Notes under the pieces: generated by a model | Database searches by the model: none | What the model was told of the DNA's origin: nothing | Seen by the model: the letters and a program-made list of their open reading frames with translations, nothing else | Assembly (NCBI RefSeq): GCF_963583255.1 | Contig: NC_084807.1 | Location: forward strand, 18,287,072-18,351,071 | From: Pyrus communis | Lineage: Eukaryota; Streptophyta; Magnoliopsida; Rosales; Rosaceae | DNA: 64,000 nucleotides | Reading direction: 5' to 3' | In this document: positions 35,463 to 46,544 of the stretch, piece by piece | How the letters are laid out: every line of letters begins with the position of its first letter | Numbering within the stretch: position 1 is the first letter of the stretch | Program-made: the position numbers and the translations under genes

Positions 35463-35942
35463 TCCAAACTAACACATTCATGGATCGTTCTTGTGCTTTA
35501 GTTTCGGGATTCTGGTATACTTGTACAAAGCTCACCGGGCTTTTTAATCGTAGACGGACCTACCTTGAAGGAGCAAAATCACTCAGTTATGCGATTTCAT
35601 CTGTCCGAATCACGATGTTCTTGTCATGATGGTGGGGAAAGGTTTACAAAAGCGACAGAAGATCACAACAATTTTTGGAGAATAAAAGATCTTCTTCATT
35701 GTTCCTGGGAACGCCAGGGATATATTTTATTTTTCCTTTGAAACTTTTAAGTCTTTGATTGCAGCATAACACTGCAAATATTTTCCTCATTGCAACAAAA
35801 ATTGTCAATACCGATGTTCTTTTCACTGTAAGTTTGGGTTGCAAATTAGAATTCTTTATTTTTTGGATTAAGTACCTAAATCCTCCCTTTTTGTGTGATT
35901 CGAAACTAAGCTCAATATTTTCACACATTTCAAAAGAGTACT
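35463..35942 (+). other. 3' UTR of the MTM1-type gene and spacer
   Basis: T-rich sequence after the TGA stop with no further conserved coding. Spacer until the Copia fragment. Confidence 0.45.
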
Positions 35943-36960
35943 CAACTTATAGGAATTATCACATTATGAATAGGTATGAAATGACAGACTTGAATCTCTT
36001 GTATCATTTTCTTGGAATGGGAATCCTGTAATATGAGAATGGGTTCTTCATTAACCAAAGAAAATATGCTACTAGTTTGCTGCAAAAGTTTTGATTGAAG
36101 GACTGCAAGCCTGTTAGTACTTTATTGGTGGTTAGTTACAAGTTCAAGAAGGATGATGAGAGAGAAAACAAATGAGAACATGTATAGACAACTGGTTGGA
36201 AGTCTCTTGTATTTGATTGCCACTAGACGAGTTTTCATGTATATAACGTATACTATAACCATATTTCCTTTATTAAATGGTTTGGACCATTTCTCAAACA
36301 AAAATTCTTACATCAGGATCAAGCCCGATGGCCCTTGAAGAAGCTCCCACCTGTTCATCCTAAGATCAAGCCCCAACGGCCCTTTGGATCAATAACTTCA
36401 AGATCAAGCCCAAAAACCCTCGACGATCTGTTCATCCCTGTTCTTCAAGATCAAGGCCCGACGGCCCTTAAAAAAACTTCCAACTATTTATCCAAGATCA
36501 AGCTTCGACAGCCCTTGGATCAACAACACGTCAACAAACCAACATCTTACGGAGATCGAATCAGAGGACCAAATTACAAAGAGATTGTAACCTCAATATT
36601 CATTAATACTACAAATATATTTTGTACACGTGTTCTTGTCTCGTTCGTCGTCAGGAATTTCTGTGTTCACAATTATTCTTAATTAGTTGTATGCTCTGAA
36701 CACATTCCTGCATTAGCATTTTCATTCTAATTACATATTTTATTCGTAGGCATGTTTAAAATGACTTTGTCACCCTCGAGTGTCAGCCAACACGTGCCTA
36801 ACCTGATACTTAGGGATATCAGGGTTGGAGTGTGTCATTTCTCTTAGGCCTCTGTTAAACAACACAGTGTTACTTTGTCAACAACAAAAGCTAAATTGAT
36901 GAGTACTACTGAATATCAATTCACGGGTGAGTGGCAATATATTTCTTGGTCACTTGGTGA
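35943..36960 (+). pseudogene. Copia RT/RNase H fragments with an insert
   Basis: From 35966 the frame reads YEMTDLNLLYHFLGMGIL, then a stop, then INQRKYATSLLQKF and LKDCKPVSTLL, and NMYRQLVGSLLYLIATR to about 36230: the end of a Copia RT. The RNase H part ASVKQHSVTLSTTKAKLMST appears only at 36847-36906, so about 500 bp (roughly 36300-36830) has been inserted or replaced. Gag, protease, integrase and LTRs are absent. Confidence 0.75.
36315..36540 (+). repeat. Tandem array of ~45-bp units
   Basis: Five imperfect units begin aagatcaagccc and contain a cgacggcccttg-like core (starts near 36315, 36362, 36399, 36448, 36495). They lie within the sequence that splits the Copia fragment and are probably part of an unidentified LTR. 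Confidence 0.7.
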
Positions 36961-37879
36961 CCAAGAGAACATTTCTAGATTTTGGTCATTCGAAATTTGT
37001 GTAGTTTCATATAGTACTCAACGCGGAAGCTGGAGCACAACCAAAGCATGCACATGGAAGTAGTTTACATCTCAAAATACAAGCTTGCATCAAATTTATA
37101 TTGACAAGAACATGTCGTTGCAAATTAAAAGAGAATGAGGAGCAAAAATATCTGCTACAATATATATCAATCCGGTTTTCAGTCAGTACTGGTGTATGAT
37201 GGACTTGTATTTGTACAGTTAGCGTCACAAATCACAATCATATCGATTTTGTACAGTGGTGAATTTCTTTCGGTATATAATCATCTCAGCCGAATCTGGG
37301 TGACATTGCTTCTCAAATATGGTACAAAGAGAAGTAGCTAGGCTTACGAGTTACATGGAGAAGCTAGCAATAGGTGACCAGAGAAACAGAGAACAGGACC
37401 GCAGTATCTATCTGCTGCTATGTGGGATATAACTTGCTTGCACCATTAGTGAGGCTATCATGTCCGTTTTACTTGATCGCGGATTTCTTTTGCTACTTAA
37501 TTATTTTAGTTAAATCTGGGTTCTACTCCTCCAGTTGGTCTTCGATTTCGTCTCCAATAGACTACAAAGAAAACTATGCTTACGAGTTACAATGAAAAGT
37601 TAGCAGTGGCTGATCAAATCAGAGAAACATATTAGTATATACAAAAACAAAACAGGAAAGAGGACATGGATGATGTGCTGCTGCCTGAAATTAATTTTTA
37701 AGTTAGACACCATCCTCCAACGAAATTAAAAAAAATTCTGCGTTGTATTGGCTTGAATTACTAGTTAACTTAATATTTGAATTCTTAACTAGTTTAGAAT
37801 GCGCTGAAAATCAAAATATGAATTACTATTTTACTGCAGAAATTTTTAATTTTAAGAAAATTCAAAGGGATGAGGCAAC
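36961..37879. other. AT-rich intergenic sequence
   Basis: Two partial copies of an aagtagctaggcttacgagttacatggagaagctagcaa-like sentence occur near 37332-37370 and 37575-37605, a short dispersed duplication. No gene recognised. Confidence 0.35.
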
Positions 37880-38290
37880 AGCACTCACCGTTCATCCCCT
37901 TAATCTTATTAAAATTAAAAGAGAAATACAAATGAGGGGAACGTAAAACCAAACCTTGCCAAGGAAACAATAGAGCAAGTGATACGGCAGGGGAACCCAA
38001 CTTACTAGAGAGAAAACATAAAGTTAAAAAACAAATTCATCTAAAACGATTTGCTACAGAAATCTCTTAATGTAAAACAATTAAACTAGAACAATATTCA
38101 TAAAAAACAGTTGCTTGGAGAAGTCCCTATGAATTAAGTTCTTACAAACAAGGCACGGTATCAAATCATTTACCAAGGAAAACATATCCCTAGTACATTT
38201 GTGCGATCTCATTATTTCGGTATTAAGCAGAATCCAATACATGAAAGCTTCTGCAGATAATTTGGTCATGGCAACCACACAATCGAAGTG
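37880..38290 (-). repeat. LINE 3'-end fragment
   Basis: The minus-strand sequence ggtttggttttacgttcccctcatttgtatttctcttttaa matches the 3' end of the LINE at 63510-64000 (ggtttggttttatgtgcccc...). Upstream parts are diverged and no RNase H motif could be read, so the 5' limit is approximate. Confidence 0.5.
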
Positions 38291-41200
38291 GAGTGAAGAA
38301 GATGCGTGATGCTACATATAAAAATAAACAAGCACCAGTAAGTTCGACGAAGACAATTAATCATAAAAACCAAATTATCGTGATGGATTGTTGATAGGGA
38401 GATTACGTACCACACACTATAGCTTATCTGTTAAGCGTCCGTTAATTTCCCCTTGATCAACACTACCCTCACATAAAACCAATCATTCAGCAAATTCAAG
38501 AACTTGAAGTATGTGTACCTCCATTCCCTGATGTATATCAGACTTCCACAAACTCCCCAAAACCCAACAGCAAACCTGAGCCCCATGCTGATGTAAAATC
38601 TGTAGCTTATAAGCTGATCATCCTTGTCGTCTTCATTACTAACTTGATCTGGACCTATTTCTTCACTTACACACGGATTTTGAAGTGGAGGTCCACAGAG
38701 CTATGGATTTCCAGCATAAACAGTGGGATCAAAACTTTGGAGCTGGGTGCCAGTTGGAATCTTTCCAGTCATGTAGTTGTATGACAAGTCCAAGAAACCA
38801 AGACGATCTATGCGAGCAAGGCTTGCTGGAAATCTTCCATCTTTCTGATTTCTTGACAAATCAAGTGAATCCAATGACTCCAATTTTCCACTGTCTGGAG
38901 TAATTTGACCCGTTAATTGGTTTCTCGATAGGTTTAAAGAAACCAAGCCAACTAGGCAGCTGATTTCAGTTGGATCCCCATTTAACTTATTGCTTGAGAA
39001 ATCAATTCTCTTCACAAGTCCCGAAGTGTTTGTGTACACCCGCATGCTTCCTTTCCATATGAAAGTTGCGTCATCCTCATAACTAGTCCCCATGGATGAA
39101 TGTCCATCAGTATTTCTCATATAAGAATGTTCGACGGTTAGACTTGAATTTCCTTTCTGAGCCAGAGTAGTCAACTTTTTTAGGCAATTTGGTATACCTC
39201 CAGAGATGTTGTTCACAGACACATCCAAAATTTGAATGTATAATTTGCGGGGGCAAGCTTCCATTGAAGCGGTTAGAGGAAAGCATTAAGATAACCAAAT
39301 TCTGAAAGCTATCCCCCAACCAATTTAGGTTTTGATCCCGATAATTGGTTATCTGCAACATCAATAACCTTTAAACTTGTGCAATTCTTCAAGGATAAAG
39401 GCAACTCTCCCATAAACTGATTGCTTCATAATTTCAATGTTTCGATCCCAAATAAGGAGCCTATCGTCGTGGGAAATTTTCAGGAAATTGTAACTCAAAC
39501 CAAGCATGACTAGATTGCCCAAATGTGTCAAGCATTCTGGAAGTTCTCCAGCGAGATTGTTGATTGATAAGAAAACTTAAACTCATAGCTGTACTTGCAC
39601 ACAAGAAAGAAATCGACCCTGAAATGTTATTATTAGAGAGATCTAAATATGACGCATGTGATAGAGTTGCAGGAATTGGACCTTCAATTTGGTTCAAACT
39701 TAAATGCAGTTCAGGCTAATTTGTAAAATCCACTGTCAAATTTGCAAACATTTCTCCAATTTGGCTATGGGAAAGACTAATGAATGTCACGTTACAAGGC
39801 AGACCCCAAAACCAACTTGGAAGGATGTCGGAAATTCCAGCATCAGAAATATCAAGGTATGTAAAGCCCCTTTGTGTGTGAAGCCATTTTGGGAAATACG
39901 GATCCATCTTGCAAGACCCCAAATTTATGTGATCCGATTGGAAAGGAGGAACCCAATTAGAGTTGAGGTTCAAACCTAGTGAGTTAAAGGATAAATTCAA
40001 ATATATTAATTTGGAAAGTTTTGAGAAATGAGTTTCCGAAATGGCCCCTTCCAAAGAATTCATGCCAAAACTAATATCCTCTAGCTTGGACATTTGGCCA
40101 ATACTTTCAGGTATTCTTCCACCCAGTTAGTTGGTTGTTGGAAAGGAAAATGACTTTCAACAATGAAAAGTTTGTAAGATTAGGAATGTGACCCTGTAAG
40201 ATTATTATCATTGAGGTATAAACTCTGTAGTTTTGAGTACATGTAGACAAAATTTGAACAAACTTGGAAACTTGACCACTCAGATTATTTATTGAAAGCT
40301 TCACTGATCTCAAAATACATAACCCAGAAAAACAATGAGGTTTCGCTCCTTCAAGATGGTTAAAAGAGAGATCAAGATCGGCAAGAGAGCTCATGTTTCC
40401 AAAAACATTTGGAATCGAAGCAGTCAAATGGTTGAATGAAAGATCAAGATTAACAAGGCTACTATTGTAGTGGGACAACCATAGAAATAATGAAGAATTA
40501 GAGAGATGGTTGTGTTAAGGAAGGAATCTCAGATTGATTAGTCAATATTGTAAATTGATATTTAGTTATTTACTTTCTTGTTTAGTCTTTGATTAGCCTT
40601 ATTTGTAGGCAATAGAATAGGATACAATTGTGGTAGTCATTGTATAAAGTTGTAATTATTGTTTGATGAATACACACAGAAATTTATTCTCCCACACTAC
40701 GTTTCTTATGATGGTACCAGAGCGATCGATCTTGGAAAATAAAAAAAACAAGAAACAAATACAAACCTACCAAACATAGCTATGGGCGACAAACCAGACA
40801 AGTCAACCTCTTCAGGCATGACTTCACATCAGAAGTGGGAAACCCCAATCAGCCACTTTACCTCCACCACTCGGATCAACTTGGTGCAATGTGTCGCTGC
40901 TGCTTGTGGAAGATAACTACGGTACATAGGATCAATCCATGTCCATGGCCTTAATGGTCAAAAACAAATTAGGGCTTGTTGATGTAACGATCAAGAAGCG
41001 AAGTGAAGAACAAATTGAAGAATTACAACAATGGAATTGATGTAACAACTTGGTGAAAATATGGCTGCTCGGTTCCATGTTGAAGGAAATCTCTAGAAGT
41101 GTCATACACTGCAAGGATGCACAGCAGATGTGGCTCGACCTACAAGAGAGGTTTTCTCATGTGAACATTATCCAACTATTTCACATAGAAAATGAAATTC

Positions 41201-41348
41201 ATGATGTGTACAAGGCAATATGATGTTGAGTTCATATTTCACCAAACTAAAAAGCCTTTGGGATGAACGAAATGTGCTATGTTCTATCTCGATTTGTGGC
41301 TGTGATACGAAGAAGGAGATCACCTTTTACGTTGAAACCTAGAAAACG

Positions 41349-42230
41349 ATGAAGTTTCTCATAGGTTTGAATAAGTCTTACTCTACCGTTCGTAGCAATA
41401 CTCTTCTTCTTGAGCCCTTGCCCACTATAAACAAGGTTTATTCACTTGTTCTTCGCCATGAGAGACAAGCCGAAGTCTTAAGTGGAAGGAGCACTGCCCA
41501 ACCAGAAGCTGCCGTGTTCACTGTGAAAGGTGCAGGTCGAGAGACTAAATCCAAAGATGGTGGTCTGCGATGTGGAAAGTGAAACAAGACGAACCACAAT
41601 ATAAAGAATTGCCGTGCCCATCTCAAGTGCACTTTCTACGAGTGGATAGGCTATTCATTCGAGTATTGCTGCAAAAGAAAAACAGTCGCAGAAATAGAAC
41701 CATGCATTCTTCCAAGGGAAATCAAGTTGCCAACTAGGAGGTGATGTCCAATTTTCCATTCTCTCAAGAAGATTGCAAACAAATCCTCCAAATGTTGAAT
41801 AAGAACAAATCCTCTTTTGCCAATCACGTCGATAATTCATCGAATCACGAAGACCTTTCAGGTAAAGCATTTTCATTCATACATGATGGCAAGAAAAATG
41901 TTTAGATCTTGGATAGTGGTGCTACAGACCACATAGTTTGTAGCCCCGACTCCCTTACGTCCTCAATGCCCATTAAAAATCACATCGTTGAGTTACCAAA
42001 TGGATCCCTTGCCACGGTCACTCATGTTGGACAAGTTATTTTGTCTCTTAATCTCATCCTTGACAACGTCCTATGTGTCCCACTTTTTAAGTTGAATTTA
42101 ATATCTATTAGCAAATCAGCCTACGATTTCCCTCTCCATTACGATTTTCTTAAATCATTTTTGTGTCATACAAGACCTATGCTCGGGGAAGATGATTGGG
42201 ACGGGAATTGAACGGGAGAAACTTTATTAC
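41349..42230 (+). pseudogene. Copia gag and protease region
   Basis: A gag frame (41349-41582) reads FLIGLNKSYSTVRSNTLLLE and ends LRCGK at a stop in the zinc knuckle (C-G-K-stop-N-K-T-N-H-N-I-K-N-C). The protease motif appears as ILDSGATDHIVCSPDS (from 41906) and continues to NLISISK-type sequence before breaking. Upstream gag (40780-41340) is interrupted by stops. Confidence 0.8.
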
Positions 42231-42269
42231 CTCGATCCACCAAAGATAGGGACATGCAATGCCATCCAA

Positions 42270-43100
42270 ACAACTCTTCCTAGCCTTTGGCATCAACGCC
42301 TAGGACATCCATCCCATAAAGTTACAATGTAATTTCCTTTTTTCCAAAATAAAACTTGCGAAACCAATCAATGTTTAATTTTCCTTTGGCTAAACAAACG
42401 AGGTTGCCTTTTTCATTAAGTTCCATGTCTACTACATCATGTTTTGAATTGATAAATGTTGATATTTGGGGTGGTTACCAAGTGCCTTCTCTTTCCGGTG
42501 CAAAATACTTCCTTACCATTGTTGATGATCATACTAGGTGCACCTGGATCTATTTGATGAAACATAAGTCTGACACAAATGAGCTTCTCACCCAATTCAT
42601 CCATATGGTTAAAACACAATTCAACACTAAAGTCAAAGTGGTTCGTAGTGACAATGGTCCCAAGTTTAAACTTGACAAGTTTTCTGCCTTACAAGGATTC
42701 ATCCATCAAACAAGTTGCATCAACATACCACAACAAAATGGTGTCATTGAACATAAGCATAGACATTTGCTCAATGTTGCTCGAGCGTTGCTTTTCCAAG
42801 CCAATTTACCTAAACGATTTTGGGGGGATGCAATCCTTGCTTCGGCATACCTCATTAACCGAACACCAACACCCATTCTTCAAGGGCAAACACCATATGA
42901 AAAGTTGTTTCACAAAACACCCAACTATTCTCACTTACGAGATTTTGGTTGTCCCTGTTTTGCGCCCACTCATGCATAAAAACCTTCCAAGTTTAATCCA
43001 TGTGCACGTCGTTGCATTTTTCTAGGCTATCCTTATGGTCAAAAGGGTTATAAATTGTTTGACCTTCATCTTCAAAACGTTTTTGTCTCCAGGGATGTCA
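42270..43100 (+). pseudogene. Copia integrase region
   Basis: LWHQRLGHPSHKV (42282-42320) is the zinc-binding start. The core frame 42356-42979 has INVDIWGGYQ, FLTIVDDHTRCTWIYLM, VVRSDNGPKF and QQNGVIEHKHRHLL, which give the D, D and E of the catalytic triad. It ends with GCPCFAPTHA at a TAA, and the coding theme continues CRCIFLGYPYGQKGYKLFDL-like until 43100. The longest preserved part of this element. Confidence 0.85.
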
Positions 43101-43639
43101 TTTTCTTCGAAGACCAATTCCCTTATCAACACTTAGAAAATTCCGTTGCCCATACACCTCCAACCACCCCTCATGCCTCCTTACTCCACTTTGACATGGA
43201 CTATTTCCATGCAATATCTCAACCTAACCCTTTCTCTAATAAACCACCTTCAGATACTACATCTGCCACATCCCCATCATCATCCCATATGCCTTTAATC
43301 TCTCTACCTTCAGATAATCCATCAGCCGACCCCACCACCCCACCCCTATGCCTTTCCCTTTAGAACACACGGCAACCTAAACATCCTCATCTCCTTTCCA
43401 TACAACCTTGCCCACACCCAACCCACCCCACCCCGACGCGTTACACGACCCACCAAACCTTCATCCTTTTTGCAGGACTTTCACGTTGAGGCCTCTCTCT
43501 CTTTAAAGACTGCTTTCACATCTTTAACGAACGTGGTTCGGTCGTTGTCAGGTACTTCTCATCCCTTTTCTAGTCACTTATCATATGACCATCTCTCACC
43601 CACATATAAAGCCTATATTGCTAATCTCACCCTCTTTAA

Positions 43640-45065
43640 AGAACCTACTAGTTTTTCATAGGCTATCCAAGTTCCACACTGGCGAGATGTCATGCAACAT
43701 GAACCTGCAGCCCTCCATGCCAATAAAACGTGGACGCTCATGCCTTTCCCTCCTCACAAACACCCCATTAGATGCAAGTGGGTTTAGAAGGTGAAGCTCA
43801 AACCCGATGAGACCATTGAAAGTTACAAGACACACCTTGTTGCAAATGGGTACAGTCAAATCGAAGACGTTGATTACCGCAAAACTGTTGCTCTTGTGGC
43901 TAAGTTGACTATAGTCCGTGTAAGTGTTACAACTTTGCAAGGCTGCCATCTTCACCAACTAGACGTGAACAATGCGTTTTTACATGGTGACTTGGAAGAG
44001 GAAGTTTACATGAATTTGCATCCTGGTTTCGGACGAAAGGGGGAAACTTAAGTCTGCAAGTTAAAAAAATCTCTTTACGATTTAAAGCAAGCTTCGAGGC
44101 AATGGTTCATCAAATTATCCAATGCTCTCAAGGATGCTAGGTTTCACCAATCTTGGTCAGATTATTCATTGTTTGTCCGAAGTCGTCAAGGTACATTCAT
44201 TGCTTTGCTGGTCTATATTGACGAAGTAATATTGGCAGAGTATGATTTACGTGAAATTGAAAAGACCAAACACTTTCTCTCTCGCTATTTTAAATTGAAA
44301 GACTTGGGGATGCTCAAATATTTCTTGGGGATAGAAGTTGCACGATCAAAGCATGGAATCACTCTATGTTAATGAAAATATGCGCTGGAGGTATTGGATG
44401 ATGTTGGGTTTCTAGGCGTGAAACCTTCCCGGTTTCCTCTAGTCTGAAATTTGGCCCTCATGCAAATGCAAAGAAAGTTGTTGGATGATCCCTCTTCATA
44501 TAGAAGGCTTGTGGGTAGATTGATATATTTGACCATCACAATACCAGACTTGGCCTATGCCGTGCATGTGTTGAGTCAATTCATAGAGAAGCCTCGGCAA
44601 CCACATCTTGATGCTGCACACAAGGTACTCAAATACATTAAACATGCACCTGGGCAAGGTATTTTCTTCCCTTCCACAGGTTCATTATAGTTATAAGCAT
44701 TTTGTGATGCTGATTGGGCCAGATGCAGAGATACTAGAAGATCGATAATGGGTTATTTTGTTTTACTTGGCCAAGCACCGATTTCATGGAAAACTAAGAA
44801 GCAAACCATCGTATCTCTCTCCAACATAGAAGCCGAATACCGTTCTATAGCCACTACATGTTGTGAGATTACATGATATCTTAAAGGATTTGAAAATGAA
44901 TCACCAACAATTGGTTTCATTGTTTTGCGACAACCAAACCACCATATACATTGCTTCGAACCCTGTTTTTCATGAACGAATAAAGCACATGGAGATTGAT
45001 TGTCATCTAGCGAGAGAATGTTCAAAAAGGAATGATACGTACGGCCTACAAACGAACGAGTGATT
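43640..45065 (+). pseudogene. Copia reverse transcriptase and RNase H region
   Basis: Reads HPIRCKWV-stop-KVKLKPDETIESYKTHL, then HQLDVNNAFLHGDLEEEVYM (first catalytic Asp at about 43963) and LVYIDEVILAEYD (about 44209), where the usual YVDD is YIDE, a catalytic change. RT ends in FFLGIEVARSKHGITL and LVGRLIYLTITIPDLAYAVH. The RNase H part reads [20 protein letters not shown] (from 44699) and [20 protein letters not shown]. Several stops and shifts make it non-functional. Confidence 0.85.
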
Positions 45066-45930
45066 AGCCAGCTAATATATTCACCAAAGCATTGAATTCG
45101 ACACAATTTGAAACATTACTCAGCAAGTTGGGTGTCATTAACATACACTCCAACTTGTGGGGGAGTGTTAAGGAAGGGATCTTAGATTGATTAGTCAATA
45201 TTGTAAATTGATATTTAGTTATTTACTGTCTTGTTTAGTCCTTGATTAGCCTTATTTGTAGGCAACATAATAGGATACAATTGTGGTAGTCATTGTATAA
45301 ACTTGTAATTCCTATGTGATGAATACACACAGAAATTTATTCTCCCACACTACGTTTCTTATGATGTTAAAAGCAAGATCAACGTGAGAAAGAGATTTAG
45401 AAGAATTTATGTTTGAAATAGTGGAAAGAACTCGAGGAGAAGGAAGGCTACTCCTCAGTAATGACACGTTTATTAGTTTGGGGAGTTTATCAACTACTTC
45501 TAGCCAATCAAAAACATTACTGAGATTGGTGAACTCAAGTCCAAATATGTTAAAGGAAGAAAGACGAGGGAGCCAATTGAGATTTTCTACATTAGCAAAG
45601 TCATTAGTGCTGAGAATGAGATACTGCAAATTGGTAAGTTTTCCAATATGGCTTGCAAAATTTCCACCAAAACAACACAAAGAAAGATCGAGGTATGTTA
45701 AGTTGGTTAGAGAACCCATGAAATCTGGAACTTGGCTCTGATTGAAAAGAATTCTAAAAAGATCCAAATATTTCAAATGCTTCAACTCAACCAATTTAGG
45801 ACTAATCATCGTACCTCCCAAAAGATTGTGGCCTCGGAGATCAAGCTTAATTACATGGACTGTCAGTTTGTCACATGAGACTTACATGTAAGAAGATGAT
45901 CAGTAGCATAACCACCATAATTCCCTCCAT

Positions 45931-46544
45931 TTTAAAAGCAACTATATTCAAGAGCAAAAGGCAGAACACACAAATGTTGCAATAAACATGCATACAAGAG
46001 TGCATTAACTATTTTTATGCCCCCTGCCTTAATCAAAATATGTATTATTTGGTCTATAATACATTTCCTTCTCCATTTCTTCACTATGGGAACCAATGTA
46101 ATCTCTTAAACATTTCATTAGAGTTTCTGAGTCAAGTCTTGTGAGCAAAGTATTTAATAAAAATAAAATAAAAATTCGCTTTCACATCTCAATCATGGAA
46201 AGATAACGCATGATTATGATGATGATGATGATATATGTATGTATTTATGTAAGTAATTACTGATGTTTTTTTAGGTGTTTTGGGGGGGGGGGGGGGGTGG
46301 AGGGGAACAAAAGACCGTTTGATTACAAGTATTACAAGTAGAAGCAACAAGTCATACAAGACAAAACAAATATGTATACGTAACAATCTACTAGAAGCAA
46401 GCCAGTGACCTATTCTATTTATATAAACAAATAAATGTATTGCGGCATTCATTCAAAACCTACTAGCAGTAGGCTATAATAGAGACTCTTTTATAGCATT
46501 TTTTGGACATAACTCTTTTGAGATATTTTTCTTTGGAAAACAAT
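45931..46544. other. Intergenic, with a G16 run
   Basis: Low-complexity pieces: (GAT)n around 46215-46231 and a G16 homopolymer at 46282-46297. No gene recognised. Confidence 0.5.

Larger units (their letters stand above)
40513..45364 (+). mobile_element. Copia LTR retrotransposon inside the receptor-like gene
   Basis: 4852 bp, opposite in direction to the host gene. The 199-bp LTRs are 40513-40711 and 45166-45364, both starting TGTTAAGGAAGG and ending acgtttcttatga. A primer-binding site TGGTACCAGAGC follows directly (40712-40723), and a polypurine tract tgtgggggag precedes the 3' LTR (45156-45165). By eye about ten positions differ between LTRs (roughly 95% identity), so it is not very recent. 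Host LRR sequence on the two sides joins in frame (VDLAFN | HLSNSS). The target duplication is imperfect (TGGTT on the left; one base lost on the right). Confidence 0.9.
38431..45930 (-). pseudogene. LRR receptor-like protein (HcrVf/EIX2 type), interrupted and decayed
   Basis: Minus strand. A signal-peptide-like start MEGIMVVMLLIIFLHVS begins at 45930, followed by a lesion that removes most of the LRR N-cap. LRRs run from 45890 to 45370 (LKHLKYLDL, LTNLTYLDLS, LTNLQYLILS). They resume at 40512 after a Copia insertion and continue to about 38760 with many LDLS-x-N repeats and GKIPTGTQLQSFDP. A TAG stop at 38703-38701 precedes LCGPPLQNPC, an acidic stretch, a membrane segment (FYISMGLRFAVGFWGVCGSL) and a short cytosolic tail ending KGKLTDA; no kinase. 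Further frameshifts lie near 40125, 39590 and 39300, and an in-frame stop at 39718-39716. Intact relatives are cell-surface immune receptors that act with SOBIR1-type kinases. This copy cannot make such a protein. Confidence 0.88.
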
